From Blasia pusilla (lineage: Eukaryota > Marchantiophyta > Marchantiopsida > Blasiales): a stretch of DNA of 64,000 bases. How positions within the stretch are numbered: position 1 is the first letter of the stretch; each line of letters starts with the position of its first letter. Position numbers and translations under genes: made by a program. The notes under the pieces were generated by a model, which saw nothing but the letters and a program-made list of their open reading frames with translations, had not been told where the DNA came from and did not search any database. Location: positions 9,424,001-9,488,000 of the forward strand of contig CM114273.1 of the NCBI GenBank assembly GCA_050084515.1, read 5' to 3'. Of the stretch, positions 22,994 to 34,894 are shown in pieces.

Positions 22994-23995
22994 TGTCGCG
23001 CCTGTACTCTCCTTGAACATCAATCTTTAGTGTTGCGGAAGCGTACGTTCAGTAGGTCACGATCTCATCGCTGATCTGCACCCAAACACGCGCTCTCGTT
23101 AGTCGGGTCTGGGCCAACCAGCGTTCCAACCCACCGAGTCCTCAACTCGGCGTCTCATCAAGCTCAACCTTCCTTAGTTCCTAGTTTCCAAAACATGGCA
23201 AGTCCTTCAAGACTTGGAACAGACTTCCTGGTTAGTCCAGGGATGCAAACGGCACTTGCGCGCCTAGCGATCCCAACAATTCAACGGTCCTCGGGTGAGT
23301 TCCGAACCGACACCCAAGTAATTGAGTCGCGGGGTGGAATCCAAGAGGGATGTCTAAAATTGCCTCAATGGACTTGGTGCAGGTTTTCCAACCCAACCCC
23401 CAAACTCGCGTTCCGTTCCATGCCCTTGGGCCGCCCCGCAGCGCCCAAAGTGGGGTTTGGGTTCCAAGCACTCTCGAAGACCTTCCCCCTTACTAGTACT
23501 TCTAGGGTTCTCCAATAACCCCTCCCCTTTGGGAAAAGAGGGTCGGGCCCTTCATTGTGGCCCTCAACCCGACTCTACTTACAGTCGTTTTCGGGTTGTA
23601 TCTCGGCTGCTGCTTATGCGTTTGCAGCGATCTTTGATGCGTTTGGACTGGTTCTCTCTAAGCTTTCCAATGCACCCTTATTTGTTCCAAACGCATCTTG
23701 GAGCTAAATGTTATGGCCATAAATACAGTCAGAAACTCTCAAACGCTAGTGGTGTTCCAAATCCGGATCTTTCCTTTGGCAACCCACTTCCTAGACTCGA
23801 CTTCTTTCAAGTCTCATTCCGCGTTTGGTCCAGGTTTCTCAGTCGCGACCATAATATATGAAATGCGACTCCTCGCTCGCGTCTCGTCTCTTGTCTCCTC
23901 TTTGAGACAACTCCAACGCGCAAACCATCTTAGCGTGAGCCCGCTAATGTTCCGATGTTCCGCTTGGCACTTGTTTGGTCATGAGGGTCGCGACA
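22994..23995 (-). repeat. Solo chromovirus LTR with CACGT target duplication
   Basis: A 1002-bp reverse-oriented copy of the LTR at 5735-6728, with TGTCGCG/CGCGACA ends. CACGT stands on both sides (22989-22993 and 23996-24000). Removing the LTR and one CACGT restores the LINE ORF1 frame around QTQRDT, so the insertion is younger than the LINE. Confidence 0.95.
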
Positions 23996-24000
23996 CACGT

Positions 24001-24585
24001 TGAGTTTGATCAACAAACTTAACTAGAATGGCACGAGGTTGTGTTTCCGTTTTCACAGTACGGAAAGCTTGAGCCAAGTCCGGGTTGTGAACATGAAGTG
24101 TATCAACCAAGAACTTGGTGACAACAATCTTCACCTTTTCGCTCTCTGTTTCCGGCAAACTTGAGATTCTCACATTCTTTCTAAGGGCAAATTGGTTTTC
24201 CTTTTCTATCTCTCGCTCTTGATAGAAAGAGATATGAGCAACCTTTGTAGCTTCAGCATAAGATTTCATTTTCACTTTTAAAGTTTCAACAACCTCATGA
24301 AATCCTGAACTATTGGGAGTAGTTGCTAATGATGATACCTTCTCTTGAATATCCACAATAGAATTGGAAAGATCGAGCATCACACTACAGCTATCTTTCA
24401 ACACTTTCTTCAAAACCTCTTGCGTTGCCTTTAACTCTCGGATTTGAATATGTGCAAGGTTCAATTGAGAAGTTTGTACCTTGAATTCTTGTTGAAGCTC
24501 TTTCAATTCATGCCAGACCACTTGGACTAGATTCAAGATTTTGTCTTGAGTAGTCATAGTGTAGTCAACTTCACTACATCCCATA
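24001..24585 (-). pseudogene. LINE ORF1 (coiled coil, RRM-like)
   Basis: Minus-strand reading from MGCSEVDYTMTTQDKIL through a heptad-like segment (VVWHELKELQQEFKVQ, IRELKATQEVLKKVL) to VRISSLPETESEKVK and AILVKFVDQTQR. The layout, coiled coil followed by an RRM-like fold, is that of L1-type ORF1 RNA chaperones. It pairs with 35320-35976 on the plus strand and is interrupted by the solo LTR. Confidence 0.82.
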
Positions 24586-24699
24586 TATTGTACGACCTCC
24601 AATACAATATCACCGAATCTCCAACACCACACAACTTCTGCTCTAAATTTTTTTTGTACTTGAAATTCACAAGAATAAAGCGCCTTGTGATACTCCACG

Positions 24700-25520
24700 C
24701 TGCCTCTAGATCTTAGCTTCAGATGACACTCCATCTCAAAGATATGGCCTCCGCAAGATTCAAATCTGAAATCGTGAAATCTAGAAGAGCAAAAACTTAA
24801 ATCTCTCACAACTTCGTATGTGTAACTCAAGTGTGCTTGAAATTTTCAAGACTATGGAGCCTCCTTACATTCCATTTTGTCTCAAAATATAATCTTCATA
24901 TGACACTCCATCTCAAAGATATGGCCTCCACAAGTTTCAAATCTGAAATCTTGAAATCTAGAAGACGAGAAACTAAAATCTCTCACAACTTTGACTGTGT
25001 AACTCAATTATGCTTAAAATATGCAAGGATAGGGAGCATCTTTATAATCCACATTGCCTCTAAATCTCAGCTTAATACAACACTCCATCTCAAAGATATG
25101 GCCTCCGCAAGATTCAGATCTGAAATCTTGAGATCTAGAAGATGAGAAACTAAAATCTCTCACAACTTCGTCTTTGTAACTTGGTTGTGCTTGGGGCACA
25201 ACCAAGGCTAGAGAAACTCCCTACACTCCAAGTAACCTAAAAATCTCAGCTTCATATGACACTCCATCTCAAAGATATGGCCTCCGCAAGATTCAGATCT
25301 AAATCTTGAGATCTAGAAGACGAGAAACTCAAATCTCTTACAAGTTCGTATGTGTAACTTGGTTGTGTTTGAAATTTGCAGGGCTAGGGCGTTTCCTTAG
25401 ACTCCACATTATTTCAAAATCTCAGCTTTATATGACACTCCATCTCAAAAATATGGCCTCCGCAAGATTTAGATTTGAAATTTTGAAATCTAGAAGAGTA
25501 TAAACTCAAATCTCTCACAA
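24700..25520 (-). repeat. LINE 5' monomers, about 177 bp, five units
   Basis: The word GACACTCCATCTCAAAGATATGG and its surroundings recur at about 24726, 24902, 25079, 25257 and 25434, a period near 177 bp, directly upstream of ORF1. Units share CTCACAACTTCG and GATCTAGAAGA words. The plus-strand LINE has related units at 34895-35280. Tandem promoter monomers at the 5' end are known in some mammalian L1 families. Confidence 0.85.
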
Positions 25521-25559
25521 CTTCGATAGGTCCATCATAAAACTCCATCATAAAACAGA

Positions 25560-26875
25560 GCTAATCATCATTTTATTTTTTATTTTTTGGTTCATTAAAA
25601 TGGAAAATGGTAAATAGATCAAGCTCGTAGGACCTAAAGGATCAAAAGGCTAAAAAACACATTACAAGTAATTCATTCACTGACTCAAAAAAAGATCCTA
25701 AAGACCTTCTCCTTGCTATTGTCTAGAGCACTTGAGTGATGAATAATGACATCCCTACACTATCACATTCCTCCAACCACATTTTGATATCATCTATGAA
25801 AACTCCAAATAGAATAAGGGAGAGAGGGCAACCTTGAATGACTCTTATAGTACTCAAGATCTCTTGAGTGTGTGAATCTTTGATCTTGGCCCAAACTGTA
25901 TGGTACAACGTGGCTACCATTGCTAGGAGATTTTGTGGTACTCCAATGGCTTGTAGCCTATCCCATAAGAGCTCACGAGGTACGATATCAAAGTCTTTTT
26001 GAAATCGATGAAACCGCAAAACAAAGCTTTCCCATTACCCTTAGTCTCCCATAAAACACGGAAGACCAAGATATGGTTGATGATGTTGTATGTTGGGCAA
26101 AAACCAGTTTGGATCTGTGCTCTCTTTTGGAAAGACTTTGTCCATGCGCTCAACTTTGACTCCACCAATTTCCCAAACATCTTGGCAAAAACACTACCCA
26201 CCATTATAGTGTAATAGTTCGTCACCAAGTCCTTCCTTCCTGATTTGTGAAGAGGAAAAATCTCCCATAGCCACTAAGTAGAAGAAAAATCAAAGATTGC
26301 ACCATCATCCAATACTTTGGTGAGGATCGGTCCGATAGAATCTCCTCCCCACTTAAGAAGTTTAATAGAAAGTCCATCCAAGTCGTCACATTTGCCATTT
26401 GCTAATCTTCTTAGTTGAGTCATCACCTATACTTTAGAGAGTAAGCCTGGTATGCCTCCACAACATAGCATAGATGTAGCATGGGGAAAGAAGTAGAGCT
26501 TTTCAACAAAAAGATATCAAAGACTTGGAATCAAGAGTGGGTTTTGAAGATCGTACTACTAACCGTCTCCAAAATGATTTGGGATCGCGATGGAGTTCCC
26601 TTATTAAGGACTCCTGCTTCCGCCGTAAGAAAGCTCGTTTCTAAGATCTCACCAAGTGTTTGTAAAGGCTCATCATGATAAGCCGACTTTGGACATCCAA
26701 AGATTTGTCCACTGATCTTACCCTTGCTCGCTTGCATTTAGAGTCAAACCAACCATTACAAGGCAACCTCCTAGCACTTCTATCCTTGTGCCGCAAAAAG
26801 AACTTGGATGCAATTTTTTTAAGCAATTTGGTTAGTTGCAGACTTGCCGTATGTGTTAAGGAAGTAGGTTTGTCC
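25560..26875 (-). pseudogene. LINE ORF2 reverse transcriptase fragment
   Basis: Minus-strand peptides follow the order of the plus-strand LINE: FFLRHKDRSARRLPCNGWF (26640-26826), TNYYTIMVGSVFAKMFGKL, FCPTYNIINHILVFRVLWE, ALFCGFIDFKK, then TIRVIQGCPLSLILFGVFI and DIKMWLEECDS. The YADD region is missing beyond 25723. Several frameshifts are present. The fragment is joined directly to the monomers of the neighbouring LINE and, on its other side, to a truncated D-family LTR. Confidence 0.85.
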
Positions 26876-27271
26876 TTCGTTTCGGCTCATTTGGAGCCAT
26901 ACTGAGGAACTTACTATTTTAGGTAAGTTCCAGTTTGAGTATATGATCGACTTTCTATATTTGGTAAGTGCCCCTTAACCTCCTACATCAGGTCAAGAGC
27001 CAAGGAGGTGACTTGAGAGAATAGGTTACCATGGAGAGAGCTTGGGAGAGGGGAGGGGTATACCTCAATGAGAGAGAGAGAGAGCTTGAGAGCTCATTCT
27101 CTCTTTGTTGAATCTCTTGGCATAAGGCGGCGGAGCTATGGTCCCTTGCCTTGTGAGTGTAACCCAAGCCTCTCATTAGGAGAGTGGGTTTGGTTTGACA
27201 TGAGAGAGAGTGCACACCTTTGAGAGCTATGGTGTGAGATGGTGTAGAGAGAGATTGGATCTTACTTTACA
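26876..27271 (+). repeat. Truncated 5' LTR of Ty3 element D1
   Basis: Matches 59994-60390, the LTR end of element D2 (shared TTTCGGCTCATTTGGAGCC, GGTTACCATGGAGAGAGC and GGAGAGTGGGTTTGG). It ends in CTTTACA at 27271. The first 250 bp or so of the LTR is missing, replaced by LINE sequence. Confidence 0.7.
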
Positions 27272-28678
27272 AAGAGAGAATAAGAGAGTGAGAGAGCTTC
27301 ATGGGGTCACTTGCTGTTTTTGCAGGTTGGAGACCGTGTTCCCCGTTCAGCAGCTCATGGGAGTGCTCATCGGAGCAAGGGCTGCTTTGATTGTTCTTTG
27401 CATTTGCCGATTTTTCGTGTGGAAGAGTGGCGCGCGGAAGCGTTGCCCAATTTCTGATAGGAATTGATTATGGGGGCGGGTTGCCCCATGCTAGTGCTCT
27501 CGGGACCACCATGTAGCTTGTTGATTTTGTATTTTTATGTTGTTGTAGATCGTGAAGCTGTGCAAGAAACAATGTGCAATTTGGAGTTACGAGCAAAAAG
27601 TTATGGTCAATCTTGCAAAATTGTCATTGCTAGGCGATTTTTAGGGTTAAATTGTTCAAACCCTAAACTAGCCGCCATCCTCGCGGCGGCCGTCACCGTC
27701 ATAGTCACCATCAATGGTCCGTCATCGATGGTCAACCGTCATCGTCAATGGTCCACCGTCCGTTATCCACCCTTTGGTTGCCATTGCCGCCGTTACAGAG
27801 TGGAGGGTCTTCCGCGACATCGTCGATTCTCTGACTTGGGTCGCCACCACAAACTTTATTTTGGCCATCACCGTCATCGCAGTTTCATCATCAACCAGTG
27901 ATGGAAGATGACCTTCGGTTATGGTGTTTGAGTTTTGATTTCATGCTGCTATGTTGTGATTTGTAGCCGCTCGACGACGATCGAGTATGGTGCCGTGACG
28001 GCCGTAGCCGCATCGCGCCGCCGATTGCCGCGCTGTGCTGCTCGTGGCCGCACCGTACCGTCTCGATCGCGGAGCTGCACCTTCATTGTGGAGCAAAGTG
28101 TGGGTTTATTGTTGATTGAGGAGGGTATGCCGCCAAGTGCCGCATCCCACCATCGAGGGTCGTGTTGTTCGTAGCCGTTCCGTGTCGCCTGCAACGCCGC
28201 ACTCTTCCGCTAGAACCGCACTGTCTATCGAGGAGTTTTGAGCAGCATCGGTACGGGAGGAGTATGACTTGCTGATTGGAGGAGTTGTCTCCATGACCGA
28301 GTTGGGGTCGAGATTTGCAGTTGCTGAGGAGCGACATCAACATGTGTTCAGGTTATCCATTCTGGTCCTTTATCCTACACGTGTGAGGGATTCTGGGATT
28401 TGGGTAGTTTATTTGGGGATATTGGGTGTGTGGATGCTGAGAGCATCATTTATGTATGTGGTTTAGGGGACATAGACCTATGTGGGATGTCCGGAGTTGA
28501 GGGTAGGTTGTCGATGAGATGATAGCCTAGTCGATTTGCCGCACCACGCCGCTTGTTGCCGCATGTTACACGTCTCAGGGAGGGAAAGTGTAGATCGAGT
28601 GCCGCATGTTTGGGATGAGTGATCGAGGAATTACTTACGAGGCGAGAGTGATCGGGTGAGAGGGGCACAAGGGTCATC
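27272..28678 (+). other. Long 5' leader of Ty3 element D1
   Basis: 1.4 kb between the LTR and gag with no recognisable gene. It holds GA-rich tracts and a GC-rich part (27670-28240) with many GCCGC/CGTC words. A primer binding site is not obvious. Confidence 0.5.
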
Positions 28679-29984
28679 ATGGCATCCATTCAGAACTTTG
28701 AGAGGCGAGGTGGTGAACACGAGAGTAGCTCTAGAGGTTTTACGCGGAGTGGCGCGAGGTTCCGAGGGTCTCCACGTGAGGGGCAACCTCGACCTCCTTC
28801 TATGTCATCGTCAAACAAGGGGGAGGAGGTAGAAGAGTTTGTGAGCACATCGCCACAAATTGTGAGTGGTCCTACCAATTGGGCGTATGAGATGGACGAC
28901 TGGGGTAGAGGACCGCGTAGGTTTTCAAGTGCAGTACGTACGATTGAGTTGCACGATTTCAAAGCATAGTTTAGGAGTTGGTATGACTCATAGCGGGCCA
29001 AGAACTCTAGAGAGTTCAGCCCGTGTACAACATGGAATGGTATGTTCCAGCATTTAGAGGGGGTGCCCATGGACGATTACAATGAGTTCTCTCAGAGATA
29101 TGCACGTGAGATCGAGGCATGGAGGCTCTACTATGACCCATATTTTGTGTCATGGACAAAGCCGCTCCCATATGAGGAGGAGGAGTCACGAGAGGCTACT
29201 TCCTCTTCCACTAGTGACATTTTAGGAGGAGTCACTCGCACGAGAGCAGTTGCACCGTCTAGTCGGGTTGGTCCCAGGTTCAACCCTGTGGTTGAGTTCT
29301 TTGCTAAGTTGAGGGCGAGCTACTGGGGGGTACAGACGGAGAAGTTGCGGAGTATCCACGACTTCCATAGGCGCCCGGGTAAGAGTTTGCATGAGGCTTA
29401 CACTCGCTTGCGCCGGTTGATCAACGTCACTCAAGGGGTGATAGAGGCTCAGGCTATCCAGTCATGGTACGCAATGTTGGACCGGACCCTACAGACACGG
29501 GTGCGGGAGGGGATGCTTCTTATGAACACCTCCCCTACATTGAGAGATGCTTTTAGGACCACCGAGAATATTGACTGCAACATGGCGGAGGAGAGCGTAG
29601 CCACCGTGGGTTCTAGGCGAGAGCAGTGGCGATTGTGTGCACCACCTGTGTAGAAACGTGGACTCCGAGATAGGTTGACTGTGGCACCACGAGCTCAAGG
29701 AGTATACTGGGAGGCCGTGCCACAGAGACCTGCGCCTTCATATACGGCTCAGCAGCAGTCGCCTACTATTACTTGTTGGTCATATGGTGGAGCCCATCAT
29801 CAACTTGATTGCACTCGTCAAGGTCATGGACGTGTGCCTAAGCATGGAGGAGGAGATGATGCTGCACCAGGAGGTTATCAGTGTGACTATTGTTAGAGTT
29901 ATGGTCATACACGTGCCAGGTGTTTCAGTTTACATCCTGAGTTACATCCGAACCGAGGGCCAGAGAGGGCACCTGAGCGAGTAG
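28679..29984 (+). pseudogene. D1 Gag with zinc knuckles
   Basis: Starts MASIQNFERRGGEHES and has an Arg/Ser-rich N-terminus, then the capsid-like segment TWNGMFQHLEGVPMDDYNEF, IEAWRLYYDP and LHEAYTRLRRLI. Nucleocapsid: CWSYGGAHHQLDC, a knuckle lacking one Cys, and CDYC-stop-SYGHTRARC, a CCHC knuckle interrupted by TAG at 29894-29896. Further stops at about 28967 and 28994 (the second a CAG to TAG change relative to D2) and before the knuckles. The same TAG in the knuckle is found in D2. Confidence 0.8.
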
Positions 29985-30089
29985 CCGGTCCGGGTGGGCC
30001 TAGAGATCATGCACCGGATGGTCCCGTTGGGGGACGAGGAGCTCGAGTTTCCCGACACGGTGGTGGAGCTCTAACTTCCTCAGTCTTTC

Positions 30090-31484
30090 ATGTTGTCCAA
30101 GGCGATGAGGACCCCATCGATGGGTCCTGATCAGAGTTCCTGGAGAGTTGGTGATGTTGTTGGTGTGCAGGCACGGAGGGTGATGGGAGAAGCGAGTGCG
30201 ATGACTCCTATTGTTGATTCTCATGAGGGGCATGTGTCAAGCACGTTGTTGGGGGCGGCCACCATTGTGTACCGCGCTCCTTTATTTTCTGCTTCCGATG
30301 TTATGACGTTGGGGGTATGCCCGCCGAGGCTTTTTGGCTGGCCGCTACGCTATGTGAGCGTGGAGTTGGAGTTCCTGCATCACGTTTAGAGGTGATTGTA
30401 GAGGAGGTGATGGACCTGCCCTTGGAGCGGATGCTCGGGCCGTCCACGTCAGATTCATGGCAGGCTGCGGCTGTTAGGATGGCGGAGATGCCCGCTAGAC
30501 CCGTGATAGAGCGTGCCATGGCTTCTCCTGGTGTTGTATTGCTGAATAACCGAGGAGAGGTCTTCCAGTTGGTGAGTCCCGGAGGTAGAGCTTTTAGTCC
30601 GCAGCGCATCTTGTTGGATTCAGGAGCGCAACCCGTGATGTTGGGGAAAGCATCATTCAGAGGATTGGGCTTCACGAGAGCCGATGTGGAGCGTTGTCCA
30701 TTTTGGATACAGACATCCTTGGCTGGAGCAAATACCACATAGTATATCACCCGATAGGAGGTCGTAGTGAGGATTCGCTCGGGACATCCTACAAATGAGT
30801 CTATGGTGCAAGCCAAGGCGATAGTGATTGATGCAGAGTCCTACGACATCTTTGTTGGTGGAGCAGTGTTATATCCGATGGGGTTTGCCCTGAATTACTG
30901 GGAGGAGTCAGCGTCCTACAGACCAGGATGGCAATCAGGTGATGGGCGCCTTAGCTCATTACCCGTTCGATTCACAGGTGCAGTGATCGAGCTACGGCGA
31001 GGAGAGATGGCGACCTTAGCAGCATTTAGCAGTGCCATCACTTGGCCTAGTGATTTGATTGAGGGACATGTCCATCCAGAGGATACTCCCATTCTTGACA
31101 TTTCTATGGAGAGGAGTGTTATGGTAGCCGCATCATTCCGTGGAGGAGAGGTGCCGTTGTGGGGCTCGACTGAGGAGCTTCGACGATTGGCCGATGAGCA
31201 CGTGTGGAGTGAGGCGTTTGCACCAGAGTATGATGGGTCTGAGGAACCTGAGATAGCATGGAGTGCTACGATGACACCCTTGGATACCACACCCATTGTG
31301 TGGTGTACCCCGGAGGAGGGTATTCGAGTGTTAGATCTCTTCGGAGGGATTAGCACCGGGTTAGCTGCTATTTTGCAGGCATACGTGCGAGCACAATACT
31401 ACCTGTATGTGGAGAGTGATGATGTTGCGAGGCGCGTCTCACTACGATATGTGGCCCAATTACGCCTACGTTTTCTTGACTTAT
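30090..31484 (+). pseudogene. D1 protease, linker and cytosine methyltransferase start
   Basis: The retropepsin active site is LLDSGAQPVMLGK (about 30611-30650), a D-S-G variant. A long conserved linker follows (VGGAVLYPMGFALNYW, SGDGRLSSLPVRF), then after 31318 GIRVLDLFGGISTGLAAIL, the SAM-binding motif I of C5-methyltransferases, and YLYVESDDVARR (motif II region). Homology to D2 stops at 31484, where the Copia LTR begins, so motifs IV to X are lost. The linker frame is open for 240 codons from 30767. Confidence 0.82.
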
Positions 31485-31933
31485 TGTGAGAAAACAGAAA
31501 GTGACAAAAATCTTTACAAAACTTAGAGATACAAAGTGGCCTAGTCCGTCCGTGCGCTCACAGAAGAGCTTTGATGGAACCTGAACATGGAGATAACTCG
31601 ACATATGAGAATGCGCTACCGCTGCGGCTCCCCACTATATTATTACTCTAGAAATTAGGGTTTTTATCTATTTTTCTTTGTTTCTATTAATAGGGTCCAA
31701 CCCTATATATCCCTATATAATATTATCCAACCCTATATTGCATCAGGGTGCCCCGCATCTTGATGCAATATAGGGTTGGATAATCCTAGTAACGCTACTC
31801 CATAAACCAACCACCTACGTCATATTACTATAACTCCTTCAACGTGTAAGTCGGAACCATCAATCTAGGCCTCATACAAGGGGGCCGATCAGATTAATGG
31901 TGCTCAAAGAAGTGGATGTTGAGAATCCAACAC
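31485..31933 (-). repeat. Copia 3' LTR with internal hairpin
   Basis: On the plus strand it begins TGTGAGAAAAC and ends GAATCCAACA (TG...CA). It is flanked inward by a C-run that is the minus-strand polypurine tract (31934-31941). On the outer side is CTTAT (31480-31484), the presumptive target site inside the D1 methyltransferase. It contains a perfect inverted repeat (31722-31745 and 31761-31784, 24-bp arms, 15-bp loop). Confidence 0.85.
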
Positions 31934-31961
31934 CCCCCCTCAATATCCACTCTCATGTGGA

Positions 31962-33240
31962 CTATTGTCTTGGACCAATGCCAAGACCCTTTAGATGTCG
32001 GTGAAGCTGATCTCCGCTCAAAGCTTTCGTGAAGATGTCTGCATGGTTATCCTCTGTTGGACAATAAACTAACTTCAAAACCTCTCTCTCGATCAATTCA
32101 GAAACAAAATGATACTGGATCTCTGTGTGCTTCATACAAGCATGAAACACATGATTATGTGCTATGGCAATGCAATTCTGATTATCACACCACATTACAG
32201 TAGCACTTTCTGGTGCTTCTCCTATGTCCTCCAATATCCATCTCAACCCAACTGCTTCACAAGAATCATAACAAGCCGCCTTGTACTCTGCCTCGGTAGA
32301 AGAAAGAGCCACTATAGGTTGCTTCTTGCTGACCCATGACACCACACTGATCCTACCAAGAAGCAATAACCCGAAACTCATCTCTAAGAATTTGAATCTC
32401 CTCCCCAATCCGAGTCACAAAAAGTTGACATTTCCGTCCCTTCTCCATAGATGATGTCGTACTTGATAGTGCCTTTGATGTACTTCAACACACGCATCCC
32501 TGCCTTCCAATGGTTCTCACAAGGCTTAGTTGAGAACCTACTCAACACTCCCATAGCGAAGCTAATGTCTAGTCTAGCGTTACACAAAAATATTAAACTG
32601 CCTACAAGCTTTCTGTACAACTTTTCATCTACCAATGGTGAAACATCCTCCATCGAGAGTTTCAACTCTACCTCCATTGGCGAGACTAGTTCATTACACT
32701 CGGTCATCCCAAATGCCTTCAAGATTTCTCTAGCATACTTTTGCTGAGAGAGAAAAATAGAATATGATTTTTGCCAAATCTCCAACCCTATAAAGTAGTG
32801 CAAAAGACCTAAATATGACATTTCAAACACAGATTTCAACACTCCCTTCATTCCCTCTATTTTCTTACTGTGGTCTCTTGTGATTATCAGATCATCCACA
32901 TACATGACTATCAACATATACATCCCATCTTTGCAAAACACATACAAATTTGCTTCTGATAGACTCTTGATCAAACCCTTCTCTAGAATGAATGTATCTA
33001 TTCGTTGATACCATACCCTTGGGGCTTGCTTCAACCCATACAATGCTCGATGAAGTAAACACACTTTCTCTTATGATCTGGATGTCTCAAAACTTGGTGG
33101 TTGGGATACATACACCTCCTCCTTGAGACTCCCATTCAGAAAGCCAGACTTCACATCGTATTGGTATAGAGGCCAACATCTTGTTCCTGCAACCGCTAGA
33201 ACAATTCGAATGGTTGTCATTCTTTCAGTAGGAGCAAAAG
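31962..33240 (-). pseudogene. Copia reverse transcriptase and RNase H
   Basis: RT start MTTIRIVLAVAG and YDVKSGFLNGSLKEEVYV (33071-33240), ALYGLKQAPRVWYQ, the catalytic YVDD (MLIVMYVDDLIITRD, about 32890), then LVGSLIFL and RYLKGT-type MRVLKYIKGTIKYDI. RNase H: STEAEYKAACYDSCEA and WCDNQNCIAIAHN with catalytic residues, ending EDNHADIFTKAL...GLGIG. Frame breaks near 33065 and 32400. This is the usual Copia order and spacing. Confidence 0.92.
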
Positions 33241-34242
33241 TGTCGCGACCCTCATGACCAAACAAGTGCCAAGCGGAACATCGGAACATTAGCGGGCTCA
33301 CGCTAAGATGGTTTGCGCGTTGGAGTTGTCTCAAAGAGGAGACAAGAGATGAGAGGCGAGCGAGAAGCCGCGTTTCAGATGTGATGGTCGCGACTCGGAA
33401 ACCTGGACCAAACGCGGAATGAGACTTGAAAGAAGTCGAGTCTAGGAAGTGGGTTGCCAAAGGAAAGATCCGGACTTGGAACGCCACTTGCGTTTGAGAG
33501 TTTCCGACTTTATTTATGGCCATAACTTTTAGCGCCAAGATGCGTTTGGAGCAAATAAGAGTGCGTTGGAAAGCTTATGGAGAGCCGGTTCAAATGCACC
33601 AAAGATCGCTACAAACGCATAAGCAGCGGCCAAGATACAACCCGAAAACGACTGTAAGTGGAGTCGGGTTGAGGGCCACAATGAAGGGCCCGAACCTCTT
33701 TTCCCAAAGGGGAGGGGTTATTGGAGAACTCCAGAAGTACTAGTAAGGGGGAAGGTCTCCGAGAGTGCTTGGAACCCAAACCCCACTTTGGGCGCCGCGG
33801 GGCGGCTCAAGGGCATGGAACGGAACGCGAGTTTGGGCGTTGGGTTGGAAAACCTGCACCAAGTCCATTGAGGTGATTTTAGACATCCCTCTTGGATTTC
33901 ACGCCGCGACTCAATTACTTGGGTCTCGGTTCGGAACTCACACGAGGACCGTTTAACAGTTGGGATCGCTAGGCGTGCAAGTGCCGTTTCACATCCCTGG
34001 ACTAACCAGGAAGTCTGTTCCAAGTCTTGAAGGACTTGCCATGTGTTGGGAGCTAGGAATTAAGGAAGGTTGAGCTTGATGAGACGCCGAGTTGAGGACT
34101 CGGTGGGTTGGAACGCCGGTTGGCCAAACCCGACTAACGAGAGTGCGTGTTTGGGTGCAGATCGGCGATGAGTTCGTGACCTATTGAACGCACGCTTCCG
34201 CAACACTAAAGATTGACGTTCAAGGAGAGTAGGGACGCGACA
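33241..34242 (+). repeat. Solo chromovirus LTR with AAAAG target duplication
   Basis: A 1002-bp copy of the LTR at 5735-6728 in the same orientation, TGTCGCG...CGCGACA. AAAAG precedes (33236-33240) and follows (34243-34247). Excising it rejoins the Copia RT peptide DYYETF and APTERMTTIRI. Confidence 0.95.
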
Positions 34243-34878
34243 AAAAGTCTCATAGTAGTCAAAACCCTTCAATTTGTGAGCATCCTTGTGCAACAAACCT
34301 CGTTTTGAATTTATCCAATATACCATCCAACTTGTACTTGGTCTTGTACACCCACTTGGTGCATATTATCTTCCTGTCCTTTGGCTTCTCAACCAAAGTC
34401 CAAGTTTCATTTCTCTGAATAGCATCCATCTCCATTTACATGGCCTCTCTCCATTGAGGATGAGCAATGGCCTCATCCAAGCATAATGGCTCTTCCACCT
34501 TCAAGACTTCATGTTGATGAGATGTGCGAAAGCTCTATTTTGCTCCTCTAATCTCTTGGATCTCCTTGGATGTGTACCAACTTCATCAGTTGCTAGTGGA
34601 TCCTTACCATCCAAGAGTTGCTTTATCCACTTAGGGTATGACGACCGTAGTGAAATAGCAAGCTACTCTTTGTAATCATCACCAAATTATTCTTCTTGAT
34701 GATCTGGTGTAAACATTGGTGGTGTGCTCTAGTGGGTTATGTCTTCGTTTGATGATAATGTGGACACACTACTAATATCCGCCACTTGACGAGGCTGTTC
34801 TTGGAACACCACATCACGACTCACAAGCATCTTCTTTGCCTCAAGATACCATAGGCGATAAGCTTTAGACTCATCACT
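34243..34878 (-). pseudogene. Copia pol, integrase end to RT start
   Basis: Minus-strand peptides KGFDYYETF, WINSKRGL and further upstream YRLWYLEAKKMLVSRDVVF, the typical integrase-to-RT linker. Frames are broken. It continues the Copia copy beyond the solo LTR and ends where LINE monomers start. Confidence 0.8.
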
Positions 34879-34894
34879 GTATCACTGTATGCCG

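Larger units (their letters stand above)
26876..31484 (+). mobile_element. Ty3-type element D1 carrying a cytosine methyltransferase, truncated
   Basis: Order: LTR part, leader, Gag, zinc knuckles, protease, linker, and the first part of a C5-methyltransferase domain, cut at 31484 by a Copia element. The same order, with the rest of pol, is found in D2 (53486-60390). RT, RNase H and integrase of D1 are absent from the window. Confidence 0.8.
31485..34878 (-). mobile_element. Ty1/Copia element, 5'-truncated
   Basis: Minus-strand pol (integrase end, RT, RNase H), polypurine tract and 3' LTR. It inserted into D1. Its own RT is split by a solo chromovirus LTR (33241-34242), and its upstream part is cut at about 34878 by the LINE. 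No 5' LTR is present. Confidence 0.9.
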
